64,000 nt of DNA from contig JAVBOM010000018.1 of NCBI GenBank assembly GCA_031550535.1, positions 62,001 through 126,000 on the forward strand, in the 5' to 3' direction. The notes beneath the pieces were generated by a model. That model was not told the DNA's origin and ran no database searches. It was given only the letters and a program-made list of their open reading frames with translations. How positions within the stretch are numbered: position 1 is the first letter of the stretch; each line of letters opens with the position of its first letter. Shown one piece after another: positions 35,994 through 44,929 of this stretch. This DNA is from Avichristensenella sp031550535 (GTDB taxonomy: Bacteria > Bacillota > Clostridia > Christensenellales > Aristaeellaceae). The translations under genes were made by a program, and so were the position numbers.

Positions 35994-36007
35994 CACAGGT
36001 GGTATTA
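35994..36007 (+). promoter_or_regulatory. 14-bp site, inverted copy 2
   Basis: CACAGGTGGTATTA is the exact reverse complement of the site at 35874; the two are separated by 106 bases, or about ten helical turns. Confidence 0.6.
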
Positions 36008-36065
36008 GTATGCAAGAGATTTTATACGCTATTTCCCTATAAATTCTTCAGACAAATAGTGTACT

Positions 36066-36968
36066 TTACACCTCGTTCCAGATTCTCCGCGCATTGTCCA
36101 GCGAAACGCGGGACGCGTACTTTGGCTCCTCAAAGCCCTCAAACTCGATGGCGATGTTCTTGTCGTAGCCGGAAGCCTTGATCGCGCCCAGAATCTCGTA
36201 CAGATCCAGGTCGCCCTGGGCCAGGATGGAGCCGCGCAGGTAGCGCCCGGCGTTGCTGCGGAACCAGTGGCCGCCGCAGTCAAACTCCGTCGTGTCGCCC
36301 GGGTCGCGCTTCCTGATGTAGAAGTCCTTCAGGTGGATCATTTCGCACAGCGGCGCCAGCTTCTGCGCGGCGGCGGACGGATCCTCGTCCACGCAGGCGA
36401 TGTTGCCGGTATCCAGCAGCATCTTGTAGTTGTCGCGGTTCACGGCGCGCACCAGGCGCTCGCACCGGTCGCAGCCGTTGACGAAAAAGCCGTGGTTCTC
36501 CAGCAGGGTCGTCACGCCGCGCGTGGCCGCGTATTCGGAAATGCGCGTCGCCGCCTCCACCATGCGCGGGAACAGCTTTTCAAAATACGCCACGCCCAGC
36601 TCCTCGCGCGTGCGGCGGAAGGCGGAAATATCATGGCGCATGCGCGGCAGGCCGAGCTCCGCGGCGATGTCCACGTGCTTCTTCACACGCGCGATCTCCG
36701 CCTCAAACGCCGCGTCGTCCTCGTCGATCAGGTTCGCCAGGACGGAGTAGTTCACCAGCGGCACACCCGCGTCCCGCGCCGTGTCCTTCGCGATTTTGAT
36801 GGTGTCGTAGTCGATGCTGCCGTCGTCGTGCTCAAACTTGTAGGAGAAGGGCACCAATTCAACGCACTCCGCCCCCTGCGACGCGGCCCATTCGATGGCA
36901 GTCTTTAGCGTCATCCTCCCCTCACGAATCTCGCGGTTGATCGAGTATAGGCTCAGTCCCAGCTTCAT
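36066..36968 (-). CDS. Sugar phosphate isomerase/epimerase (xylose-isomerase-like TIM barrel)
   Basis: The 300-residue protein of the IolE/IolI-like barrel family has metal-ligand candidates in TLLENHGFF, LLDTGNIA and IHLKDFYIR, and ends with AIEFEGFEEP. It should isomerise or epimerise a keto-sugar; the exact substrate is unknown. The start at 36968 has GGGAGGA. It is divergent from the ABC operon at 37248, so they may serve one pathway together with the Gfo/Idh oxidoreductase. Confidence 0.88.
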   Translation of the reverse strand: MKLGLSLYSINREIREGRMTLKTAIEWAASQGAECVELVPFSYKFEHDDGSIDYDTIKIAKDTARDAGVPLVNYSVLANLIDEDDAAFEAEIARVKKHVDIAAELGLPRMRHDISAFRRTREELGVAYFEKLFPRMVEAATRISEYAATRGVTTLLENHGFFVNGCDRCERLVRAVNRDNYKMLLDTGNIACVDEDPSAAAQKLAPLCEMIHLKDFYIRKRDPGDTTEFDCGGHWFRSNAGRYLRGSILAQGDLDLYEILGAIKASGYDKNIAIEFEGFEEPKYASRVSLDNARRIWNEV

Positions 36969-37129
36969 ATTGCATCCTCCCTATAGTGATTGTATTGGCC
37001 CAAGTATAGCAAGCCTGCCGTCCCTCGTGCAGGGAAGAGGGCAAGAACGAAGAAAAGCAAAGCGAAGAGCGGGCAAAACTTTCGAAAACAAAGAGAGACC
37101 GCCAAAAAACTTTGTAATTCTTGTTCTTT

Positions 37130-37159
37130 TTGACAATATCCCTGTTTTCCCGGTAGTAT
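37130..37159 (+). promoter_or_regulatory. Promoter of the 37-41 kb ABC operon
   Basis: -35 TTGACA, 18 bases, -10 TAGTAT, about 90 bases before the first gene. Confidence 0.75.
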
Positions 37160-37247
37160 AGTGTGCAAGAAGGGCGTGGCAAATGACAGGCCGCGAAATC
37201 AATGACCGGCTCCATATCCGGCTCCATACACGATGGGAGGACAACGC

Positions 37248-38204
37248 ATGATTGAAAAACCGGGGGCGGCAATGACGCCCGGAAGGCGGCTCTCGCGGTT
37301 TGTACACGAGCGGCGCATCAAGCGCAACTGGGATCTGTACCTGCTGCTGATTCCTTTTGTGGTCTATTTTCTTTTGTTTCATTATCAACCCATGTACGGC
37401 GTGCAGCTCGCGTTCAAAAACTTCCGCGCGGTGGATGGCATCGCCGGCAGCCCGTGGCTGGATCCGCTGTTCAAAAACTTCACGCGGTTTTTCACCTCGC
37501 CCTACTTCGGCCGTCTGCTCGGCAACACGCTCAGCATCAGCGTGCTGCAGCTTGTGCTCGGCTTCCCGCTGCCCATCCTGCTGGCGATCATGCTCAATGA
37601 AGTGGGCAGCCTGAAGTACAAAAAAGTGGTGCAGAACGTCACCTACGCGCCGCACTTCCTATCCACGGTCGTGGTCGTCGGCATGATCCGCGCCTTTTCG
37701 GGCGAGTTTGGCATTTTCAATGTCCTCATCCGGGCATTCGGCGGGAAAGGCACGCTGTTTCTGATGCAGCCGGGCTGGTTCCTGCCGCTGTACATCGGCT
37801 CGTATGTCTGGCAGTCCATGGGGTGGAACTCCATCATCTATATCGCCGCGCTGTCGGGCATTGACCCGCAGCTCATCGAGAGCGCGCAGATCGACGGCGC
37901 GAACCGCCTGCAGCGCATCTGGCACATCAACCTGCCGGGCATCCTGCCCACGATCGTCATCCTGCTGATTCTAAACGTCGGGCAGATCATGAACGTCGGG
38001 TTTGAAAAGGCGTTCCTGATGCAGAACGACATCAACCTGCCCGTCAGCGACATCATCTCCGTGTATTCGTACAAAATCGGCATCCAGGGCGCGCAGTACC
38101 CCTACGCGACGGCCATCGGGCTGTTCAACTCGGTCATCAACTGCGTGCTGCTGGTTTCCGTCAACGCCGTCGCCCGCCGCCTTGGCGAGACGAGCCTGTG
38201 GTAA
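37248..38204 (+). CDS. Carbohydrate ABC transporter permease (LplB type)
   Basis: The 318-residue membrane protein has LLLIPFVVYFLLFHYQPMYGVQLAFKNF, the EAA-like IESAQIDGANRLQRIWHINLPGI and the C-terminal ARRLGETSLW. The start at 37248 has GGGAGGA at 8 bases. First gene of the operon, followed by the YtcP-type partner and the binding protein; no ATPase gene is nearby. Confidence 0.93.
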   Translation: MIEKPGAAMTPGRRLSRFVHERRIKRNWDLYLLLIPFVVYFLLFHYQPMYGVQLAFKNFRAVDGIAGSPWLDPLFKNFTRFFTSPYFGRLLGNTLSISVLQLVLGFPLPILLAIMLNEVGSLKYKKVVQNVTYAPHFLSTVVVVGMIRAFSGEFGIFNVLIRAFGGKGTLFLMQPGWFLPLYIGSYVWQSMGWNSIIYIAALSGIDPQLIESAQIDGANRLQRIWHINLPGILPTIVILLILNVGQIMNVGFEKAFLMQNDINLPVSDIISVYSYKIGIQGAQYPYATAIGLFNSVINCVLLVSVNAVARRLGETSLW

Positions 38205-38217
38205 GGGGGGCAAGCGC

Positions 38218-39126
38218 ATGGTAGTGAACAAAGCAAAGGTAAACTCACGGAAAACGCGCGGCGACATCGCGTTTGAAGCCGTGAACTATATCCTCCTGAC
38301 CCTTCTGGGCATGGTCGTCCTGTACCCGCTGGTGTTCGTCATCAGCGCGTCGTTCAGCGAGCCGTTCAAGGTCACCGGCGGCCACGTGGTTCTCTGGCCG
38401 GTGAATTTCCAGCTCGGCAACTACGCGGAGGTGCTCAAAAACGAGAGCATCATGACCGGATACCGGAACTCCCTGCTCATCATGGCCATGGGCACGGCCA
38501 TCAACCTGGCGTGCACGATCACGGCCGCGTTCCCGCTGTCCCGCAGGGACCTCTGGGGCAGGGGAGCGTTCATGATGCTCGCCACGTTCACCATGTTTTT
38601 CTCCGGCGGCATCATCCCGCTGTACCTGCTGATCAAGGATCTGGGGCTGATCAACAGCTGGTTCGCGCTGATCCTGCCGGGCGCGATCTCCACGTACAAC
38701 CTCATCATCATGCGGACGTACTTCCAGACCTCCATCCCCTTTGAGGTGCAGGAGGCCGCGACCATCGACGGGTGCAGCAACATCGGCATCCTGATGCGGG
38801 TGATCCTGCCGCTGTCCGGCCCCATCGTCGCGGTCATTGGGCTGTACTACGCGGTGGTGCACTGGAACGCGTACTTTTCCGCGCTGATGTACATCCAGCG
38901 GCGCCCGCTGTACCCGCTCCAGCTCTTCCTGCGCGAGGTGCTGATCATTAACTCGCAGAACAGCATGACGGATGCGGGTTCCCAGGAGATGGCGCTGCGC
39001 GCCGTCCGGGCGGAGACGATGAAATATTCGGTCATCGTGCTGTCCAGCCTGCCGATGCTGATCCTGTACCCGTTCGTGCAGCGGTTCTTCGTCAAGGGCG
39101 TCATGATCGGCTCTGTCAAGGGATAA
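38218..39126 (+). CDS. Carbohydrate ABC transporter permease (YtcP type)
   Basis: The 302-residue permease has the EAA loop VQEAATIDGCSNIGILMRVILPL and the C-terminal FVKGVMIGSVKG. The start at 38218 has AGGGGGG. It lies 13 bases after the LplB-type gene, with the binding protein 60 bases downstream. Confidence 0.93.
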   Translation: MVVNKAKVNSRKTRGDIAFEAVNYILLTLLGMVVLYPLVFVISASFSEPFKVTGGHVVLWPVNFQLGNYAEVLKNESIMTGYRNSLLIMAMGTAINLACTITAAFPLSRRDLWGRGAFMMLATFTMFFSGGIIPLYLLIKDLGLINSWFALILPGAISTYNLIIMRTYFQTSIPFEVQEAATIDGCSNIGILMRVILPLSGPIVAVIGLYYAVVHWNAYFSALMYIQRRPLYPLQLFLREVLIINSQNSMTDAGSQEMALRAVRAETMKYSVIVLSSLPMLILYPFVQRFFVKGVMIGSVKG

Positions 39127-39185
39127 AGCGCACACAATTTTGCGCAATCTTGCGCAAGTTAAATCTTCCGAGGAGGTACCTGTAT

Positions 39186-40781
39186 ATGAAGAAATGGAGT
39201 CTCTTCCTGGCGCTCCTGCTGGCGTGCGCGCTCGCGCTGCCGGCCTTCGCCGAGCCCACCGTCAACCCGCCCGGCGAGTTCCCGATCGTCACCGAGCCGA
39301 TCACGCTCCGGATGACCGTCGGCCAGGGCCCCGCGCAGCCGGAATTCAAGGACATCCAGATTCTGAAGAACTTTGAGGAGAAGAGCGGCATCCACATCGA
39401 GTGGGACAACGTGCCCTCCTCCATGCTGACCGAGCGCCGCAACATCATCTTCGCCTCCATGGACCTGCCGGACGCGATGATGCGCATGAACATCCCGGCG
39501 CTGGACCAGACGAACTACGCCTCCCAGGGCATCCTCCTGCCGCTGGACGACCTGATCGAGCAGTACGCGCCCAACATCATGGCGTGGTTTGAGAAGTATC
39601 CGGAGCTTCCGCTGGGCCTCCGCCTGGACGACGGCCACATCTACACGCTGCCCTACATCTACGACTCCCCCGCCCTGACCTGTGGCCAGCGCGCATTCTT
39701 CCCCAAGGACGCCCTGGATGCCGTCGGCATGGAAGTCCCCACGACGCTGGACGGCTATTATGATCTGCTGAAGGCGTTCAAGGAGCTGGACTACAACGGC
39801 AACGGCGTCAAGGACGAGTATCCGCTGAGCGTGACGCACTACCAGGTCATCGAGTGGTTCCTGAAGGGATCGTTCGGCCTGGGCACGCGCGGCTGCACCC
39901 GCCACGAGTATGTGGACATCGATCCGGAGACGGGCAGCCTCCGCTTCCAGTACACCACCGAGCGGTACAAGGAACTGCTGCAGTACATGAACAAGCTGTA
40001 CACGGACGGGCTGATCGATCCGGAAATCTTCACGTATCCCGATGACGGCGACCTCGCCCAGCTCATCGCGAAGATCGACGACGGCCGTGCCATCTCCTAC
40101 CTGTTCCTGAACCACGTGTTCGCGGGCCAGAAGGCCAAGGAGCAGGCGGTCGGCATGTATGAGCCGTTTGAAGGCCCGCACGGCGACAAGATGTTCACCT
40201 ACTTCGGCTCCGTCCTCAACGGCGCGTCGGGCGCGGGCGGCACGTTCGCCATCATGAAGGACAACCCGTATCCGGAAGCCACGATCCGCTGGGTTGACTA
40301 CTGGTACAGCGACGAGGGCATCCGCGAGTTCTTCATGGGCATCGAGGGCGTCACGTATGACGTGATCGACGGCGAGTATGTCTACAAGGACGAGATCCTC
40401 AACCCCAAGGATACCACGTTCGAGCAGGCGATCAGCCAGTACGCGCCGTGGGTCACGGTCAGCAACCCGTCCGTTGCCCATTCGGATTACTTCAAGGGCG
40501 GCGAGATGGTCGAGCCGGCGTTCGGCTCCGCGCTGGCGCTGCACGAGTACGCCCCGGAAATCATCTGGCCCGCGCTGCGCCTGTCGGCCGATCTGGCCCA
40601 GGAAATGAACGCGATCCAGAACGACCTGAAAACCTACCGCAACGAGAACCGTGTCGGGTTCATCACCGGCTCCAAGTCGTTTGACGAATGGGACGCGTAT
40701 GTCAAGGGCTTTGAGAGCCTCGGCCTGGACCGCTACATGGAAATCTACCAGGAATTCATCGACGCCAAGGGCTGGAAGTAA
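39186..40781 (+). CDS. Sugar ABC transporter substrate-binding protein
   Basis: The 531-residue exported LplA-family protein has a signal peptide MKKWSLFLALLLACALALPA with cleavage likely after AFA; the internal LLAC could alternatively act as a lipobox. The mature part (FEEKSGIHIEWDNVPSSMLTERRN, LPYIYDSPAL) is typical of long oligosaccharide-binding proteins. The start has GAGGAGGT. It is last in its operon and is followed by a strong terminator. Confidence 0.93.
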   Translation: MKKWSLFLALLLACALALPAFAEPTVNPPGEFPIVTEPITLRMTVGQGPAQPEFKDIQILKNFEEKSGIHIEWDNVPSSMLTERRNIIFASMDLPDAMMRMNIPALDQTNYASQGILLPLDDLIEQYAPNIMAWFEKYPELPLGLRLDDGHIYTLPYIYDSPALTCGQRAFFPKDALDAVGMEVPTTLDGYYDLLKAFKELDYNGNGVKDEYPLSVTHYQVIEWFLKGSFGLGTRGCTRHEYVDIDPETGSLRFQYTTERYKELLQYMNKLYTDGLIDPEIFTYPDDGDLAQLIAKIDDGRAISYLFLNHVFAGQKAKEQAVGMYEPFEGPHGDKMFTYFGSVLNGASGAGGTFAIMKDNPYPEATIRWVDYWYSDEGIREFFMGIEGVTYDVIDGEYVYKDEILNPKDTTFEQAISQYAPWVTVSNPSVAHSDYFKGGEMVEPAFGSALALHEYAPEIIWPALRLSADLAQEMNAIQNDLKTYRNENRVGFITGSKSFDEWDAYVKGFESLGLDRYMEIYQEFIDAKGWK

Positions 40782-40797
40782 TACCGCAAACCATGCC

Positions 40798-40832
40798 AAG
40801 GGGCACGGGAGATTGCCTCCCGTGCCCCTTTC
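40798..40832 (+). terminator. Rho-independent terminator of the ABC operon
   Basis: AGGGGCACGGGAG pairs with CTCCCGTGCCCCT around a 5-base loop and runs into TTTCT. Confidence 0.93.
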
Positions 40833-40845
40833 TGACGGTGGCGAG

Positions 40846-40894
40846 GACTCGTAAATCCACGCCATCAGGGGGATTTCGCAAGAAATCCCTACGC
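40846..40894. repeat. Family A variant (A')
   Basis: Hairpin 2 is intact (GGATTTC/GAAATCC with GCAA loop), but hairpin 1 is replaced by a segment ending AATCCACGCCATCA, which also occurs at 42968-43048. It lies just before the ROK gene. Confidence 0.75.
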
Positions 40895-40923
40895 TAAAAT
40901 GCAGTTGACGAGGTGTGCGAACG

Positions 40924-42081
40924 ATGACGGAAGCCAAGGTGCGCGACCAGGCGTATATCAAGCAGAGCAACATCCACTCGGTGCTGCGGTTGCTGCGCGA
41001 GGCGCAGCCGGTTTCCCGCAAGGAGCTGACCCGGCTCACCGAGATGAGTCCCACCAGCATCACGCGGATTGCCGGCGCGCTGCTGGACCGCGGTCTGGTG
41101 CTGGAGACGCACGAAAAGGGCCTCGCGGGCCGGGGCAGGCGCGCGCTGCCGCTCACCATCAACCCGAACGGGCTGTATACCCTGGGCTTCCTGGTCGACC
41201 GCGACAGAATCCGGATGTGCGTCTACAACTTTGGCGGGCAGGTGCTCCACACCGCGCAGTGCGCGCTGCCGGACGAGCGGCACCCTCCGGAGTACATCGC
41301 GGAAAGCGCGCTTGCGCTGTATCACGACACGCCCAGGAACACCATCCGCGCACCCGCGCACCTGCGCGCGGTGGGTGTCAGCGTGTCCGGCATCGTGGAC
41401 CACCGGACGGGCGTGGTGGAGGATTCCATCCAAATGCGGTGGCGGGGCATTGATTTGCGCGGCGCGTTTGAAACGGCGTTTGGCCTGCCGTGCCGCGTGG
41501 AGAACGACGCGAAAGCCGCCATTATCGGCGAAAAGACCCGCCTTGGCATCGACGCGGAGACGGACACGGCGTATCTGTACCTGGCGCAATCCGGCATCGC
41601 GACGGCCATCACATCGGGCGGCGCGCTGGTGCGCGGGGAGCGCAACGCCGCCGGCGAGGTGGCGCACATCTCGCTCAGCCCCAGCGACATCCTGTGCGAA
41701 TGCGGGCAGCACGGGTGCCTGCAGCTTCATCTGGTGGAGCACTATCTGGTGCAGCGCGCGCAGAAAATCGACCCGGCAGTGCAGTCGCTGGAGGGCATCC
41801 TGGCGGCATTCCGGCAGCAGCTCGCCTGGGCCGAGGTGATGGTCAGCGACTTCAGGCGGCACCTCACGCTGGTCATCGCGCTACTGGACAGCTTCTGCAA
41901 TCCCGCCAAGATCATCATCTGCGGGAGCACGCTGGACCAGCTTGTGGACCTCCTGGACGAATCGGCGCTGGACGCGCATGTGATCCTGGCAAATGACTTT
42001 GCCGGGGCATCGGTGCTCGGCGCCGCGATCATCGCGATGCAGCACGCGGTGGAGGAGCGGCTGGCTGAGGAGGCGTCGTGA
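40924..42081 (+). CDS. ROK-family transcriptional repressor (NagC/XylR type)
   Basis: The 385-residue protein has an N-terminal winged helix (SVLRLLREAQPVSRKELTRLTEMSPTSITRI) and a C-terminal ROK sugar-kinase-like domain with the zinc motif CECGQHGCLQ (about 258-267). It probably represses a sugar operon, most simply the ABC operon just upstream, and is released by a sugar. The start is ATG at 40924, with GAGGTG at 8 bases; an in-frame GTG 9 bases earlier is less likely. Confidence 0.9.
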   Translation: MTEAKVRDQAYIKQSNIHSVLRLLREAQPVSRKELTRLTEMSPTSITRIAGALLDRGLVLETHEKGLAGRGRRALPLTINPNGLYTLGFLVDRDRIRMCVYNFGGQVLHTAQCALPDERHPPEYIAESALALYHDTPRNTIRAPAHLRAVGVSVSGIVDHRTGVVEDSIQMRWRGIDLRGAFETAFGLPCRVENDAKAAIIGEKTRLGIDAETDTAYLYLAQSGIATAITSGGALVRGERNAAGEVAHISLSPSDILCECGQHGCLQLHLVEHYLVQRAQKIDPAVQSLEGILAAFRQQLAWAEVMVSDFRRHLTLVIALLDSFCNPAKIIICGSTLDQLVDLLDESALDAHVILANDFAGASVLGAAIIAMQHAVEERLAEEAS

Positions 42082-42083
42082 CA

Positions 42084-42122
42084 GGGGGCTTTCGCAGGTA
42101 GGGATTTCTGGCGAAAGCCCTC
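42084..42122. repeat. Family A-related fragment
   Basis: GGTAGGGATTTCTGGCGAAAG is the 5' part of the element, framed by a second copy of the arm (GGGGGCTTTCGC/GCGAAAGCCC). Placed between the convergent ROK and IclR genes it could serve as a terminator. Confidence 0.6.
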
Positions 42123-42136
42123 CGTGATCCCGCACA

Positions 42137-42916
42137 CTATTTCTCGGGATACCCCAGCTCGGCGGACGCCTCCCGGCCGACATCCTTCAGGAAGCCCGCG
42201 ACGCGGTCGAGCGTTGCGCTATCCAGGCGCGACACCGGCGCGGACAGGCTGATCGCCGCGACGACCGACCGCGTCAGGTCGCGCACGGGCACGGCGACGC
42301 ACCGCACGCCCAGCTCGCATTCCTCGTCATCCACCGCAAAACCTTGCCGCCGGACTTTCTCCAGCTCCGCGCGCAGGCCGTCCATGCTCGTGATTGTATG
42401 CGGCGTGAGCCTTGGCAGGCCACGAACCTCCGCCAGCTTCCTGATCTGCTCGTCCGTGTAGTTGAGCAGATGCACCTTGCCCACGCCGGTCGCGTGCATC
42501 GGCGCGACCTGGCCGATCCGCGACAGCGCCTGCAGCATGTGCTCCGGGCCTTCTTCCACAATTACGTACACCATCCGCATATCGCTCTCCACGCACAGCG
42601 ACGCCGCCTCGTGGAATGTCCCCGATACGCGCTGGACGTACTTTTTCAGCGCCTGCTGGAACGGATAGTGCGCCCTGCTCTGGCTACCCAGCAGCGCGAG
42701 CTTGAGCGTCAGGTAATACAGCCCGGTATCCGGGTCCTGGGTCACGTAGCCGTAGTCCATGTAGGTGCTCAAAAACCGGAGCACCGTGCTCGGCGACAAT
42801 TGCGCCATCGCCGCGATGGTCTGCAACCTCGCCGGACCGTCCAGCGCGGACATCGTCTCCAGAATTTCCAGCGCCTTTCGCAGACTCTGATTTTTCTTTG
42901 TGCCCTCGCTCTGCAT
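42137..42916 (-). CDS. IclR-family transcriptional regulator
   Basis: The 259-residue protein has an N-terminal winged helix (SLRKALEILETMSALDGPARLQTIAAMAQLSPSTVLRFL) and a C-terminal effector domain (HATGVGKVHLLNYTDEQIRKL; DDEECELGVRCVAVPVRD). It is divergent from the glyoxylate-carboligase-like gene; IclR members such as AllR control glyoxylate genes in other bacteria, so it likely controls that operon. The start has GAGAGGT. Confidence 0.92.
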   Translation of the reverse strand: MQSEGTKKNQSLRKALEILETMSALDGPARLQTIAAMAQLSPSTVLRFLSTYMDYGYVTQDPDTGLYYLTLKLALLGSQSRAHYPFQQALKKYVQRVSGTFHEAASLCVESDMRMVYVIVEEGPEHMLQALSRIGQVAPMHATGVGKVHLLNYTDEQIRKLAEVRGLPRLTPHTITSMDGLRAELEKVRRQGFAVDDEECELGVRCVAVPVRDLTRSVVAAISLSAPVSRLDSATLDRVAGFLKDVGREASAELGYPEK

Positions 42917-42967
42917 GCAATGTACCTCTCTATGCGCATTGTACTAATAACTAAATTATGATTGATT

Positions 42968-43048
42968 GGCGGCGCCGGTCCGAAGAACCGGGCGCGGCGG
43001 GGATTTGTGAATCCACGCTATCAAGGGGATTCCGCAAGGAATCCCTTT
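42968..43048. repeat. Family A variant (A') with extra hairpin
   Basis: Hairpin 1 (GGCGC...GCGC with GGTC/GAACC arms) is followed by an added GGATTTGTGAATCC hairpin and AATCCACGCTATCA, then hairpin 2. It shares the added segment with 40846-40894. It lies in the 311-base divergent region 42917-43227. Confidence 0.8.
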
Positions 43049-43146
43049 CTCTCCGTGTGCCATTATATCGTGCCGTTTCCCTGCCCGTCAAGCGAACGCA
43101 TAGGGTTTTGTGCAGACCTCCCCACAGGACGCGTGTACTCCGCGGA

Positions 43147-43175
43147 TTGACAAAACCGGCGCGCGAAGGTATACT
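43147..43175 (+). promoter_or_regulatory. Promoter of the glyoxylate operon
   Basis: -35 TTGACA, exactly 17 bases, -10 TATACT, 52 bases before the start codon. A consensus-strength promoter facing an IclR gene suggests control by repression. Confidence 0.9.
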
Positions 43176-43227
43176 CTGTACACAACAAATGAAATGTAAT
43201 TCTAACAATTAAAACTGGAGGTTGCAT

Positions 43228-44907
43228 ATGAAAGTAGCGGAAGCACTGGTACAAATTCTGGTCAAGGAAGGCATCCGGGACGCGTTCGGCATCCCGGGGG
43301 CGGGCATCAACCCCGTGTACAAATACTTGGAGGGCGCGCCCATCGCGCACTGCTGCATGCGGCACGAGGAAGCCTGCGTGCACGCTGCCGACGGATATTT
43401 CCGCGCCAGCCACCGCATCGCGCTAGCGATCTGCACATCCGGCCCGGGCGCGACAAACTTCGTCACCGGCCTCTACACCGCGCACATCGACTCCATCCCC
43501 GTGCTGGCCATCACCGGCCAGGCCAACTCCTGGCAGCTTGGCCAGGACGCGTTCCAATGCGTCAATATCGCCGAAATCTGCAAGACCGTGACGAAAAAAA
43601 CCTACTCCCTGATGAAGCCGGAGGACCTCCCTTCCGTCCTGCGCGAGGCGTTTTACCTCATGCGCAGCGGCAAGCCCGACCCGGTGCTGCTGGATCTGCC
43701 GCTGGATATTCAGCAGGCGGAGATCGACTTTGACATCGGCCAGTACACGCCCGCGCCGGTGGAAAAGCAAGCGCCGGACGCCGATGCCATCGCCCGGGCG
43801 CTGGACATGCTGAACGCTGCCAAAGCGCCCGTCCTCATCATGGGCGGCGGCGTCACACTGTCGGAGTCCGAGCGGGACGTGATCGAACTCGCGGAGCTGC
43901 TGCAAATTCCGATCATCACGACCTACATGGCCAAGGGCGGCATCCCGGAGGCGCACCCGCTGAACGCGGGTCACGCGGGCATTCAGGTCGGCCAGCCCAT
44001 CGGCAACAAGATTTTCCTGGAATCGGACGTGGTGCTCGGCATCGGCTGCCGGTTCACGGACCGCCACACCGGCGACATCAAGGTCTACCGGGGTGACCGC
44101 AAGTTCATCCATATTGATGTAGAGCCCGCGCAGATTGGCAAGGTGTTTACGCCCGACCTGGGTATCGTCGCCGACGCGAAGCTCGCCGTGCGCGCGCTGA
44201 TATCCGGCGCGAAAGCGAAGGGCATGCGCCCCGTGAACGCGGAGCGGGCGAACGCGTTGCCCGCGCTGCGCAAGGAACTGAAGCGCAGGACGGACTACCC
44301 AGGGGCGCCGATCCTGCCGCACCGCGTGTTCCACGAGATCAACCGCGCGTTTGACAGCGAGACGATGTTCACCACGGGCTGCGGCATCACGCAGATTTGG
44401 TCCGGACAGCTTCAGGAGATCGACAAACCGCTGCGCTACTTGCCGTCCGGCGGCGCGGGCACGCTCGGGTTTGAGATTCCGGCGGCGCTGGGCGCGAAGG
44501 TCGCCTTCCCGCAGCGGCACAGCGTGACCGTGCTGGGCGACTTCGGCTTCACGTTCATGGGCGAAGAAATCGCGGTGGCGGCGGCGCTTGAGTTGCCGAT
44601 CATCGTCGTGATTGTCAACAACGCGTTCCTTGGTCTCATCCGCCAGAACCAAAAAGGTGCGTATGGGTTTGAATATGCGGTCGATATGCCGTATAATCAG
44701 AACGGCTTGATCGATTATGTAAAGGTTGCCGAGGGCTACGGGTGTCTGGCCGAGCGCGTGCGCACGCCGGATGAACTGGCCTCTGCGCTCGAAAGAGCGA
44801 AGGTGTCTGGCCGGACGTATGTGATCGACGCGATTTGCGCGAACGAGCAGCTCTGCGACATGGGCGGCAGCCTGGCCGCGATCAAGTCCTTCGCGCCTGA
44901 GGCGTGA
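43228..44907 (+). CDS. Glyoxylate carboligase-like ThDP enzyme
   Basis: Glyoxylate carboligase joins two glyoxylates to tartronate semialdehyde and CO2. The 559-residue protein has the three-domain ThDP layout and sequence typical of Gcl (FGIPGAGINPVY; HIDVEPAQIGKVFTPDLGIVADAK; NNAFLGLIRQNQ; VKVAEGYGC). However, the E. coli enzyme has Val51 where other ThDP enzymes have the cofactor-activating Glu; here that position is Glu47 (RHEEAC). It may therefore differ in chemistry, for example towards acetohydroxyacid-type products. The following isomerase and dehydrogenases fit the glyoxylate-glycerate route. The start has GGAGG at 6 bases. Confidence 0.78.
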   Translation: MKVAEALVQILVKEGIRDAFGIPGAGINPVYKYLEGAPIAHCCMRHEEACVHAADGYFRASHRIALAICTSGPGATNFVTGLYTAHIDSIPVLAITGQANSWQLGQDAFQCVNIAEICKTVTKKTYSLMKPEDLPSVLREAFYLMRSGKPDPVLLDLPLDIQQAEIDFDIGQYTPAPVEKQAPDADAIARALDMLNAAKAPVLIMGGGVTLSESERDVIELAELLQIPIITTYMAKGGIPEAHPLNAGHAGIQVGQPIGNKIFLESDVVLGIGCRFTDRHTGDIKVYRGDRKFIHIDVEPAQIGKVFTPDLGIVADAKLAVRALISGAKAKGMRPVNAERANALPALRKELKRRTDYPGAPILPHRVFHEINRAFDSETMFTTGCGITQIWSGQLQEIDKPLRYLPSGGAGTLGFEIPAALGAKVAFPQRHSVTVLGDFGFTFMGEEIAVAAALELPIIVVIVNNAFLGLIRQNQKGAYGFEYAVDMPYNQNGLIDYVKVAEGYGCLAERVRTPDELASALERAKVSGRTYVIDAICANEQLCDMGGSLAAIKSFAPEA

Positions 44908-44929
44908 TAATGGAAAGGAGTTACGGCAG

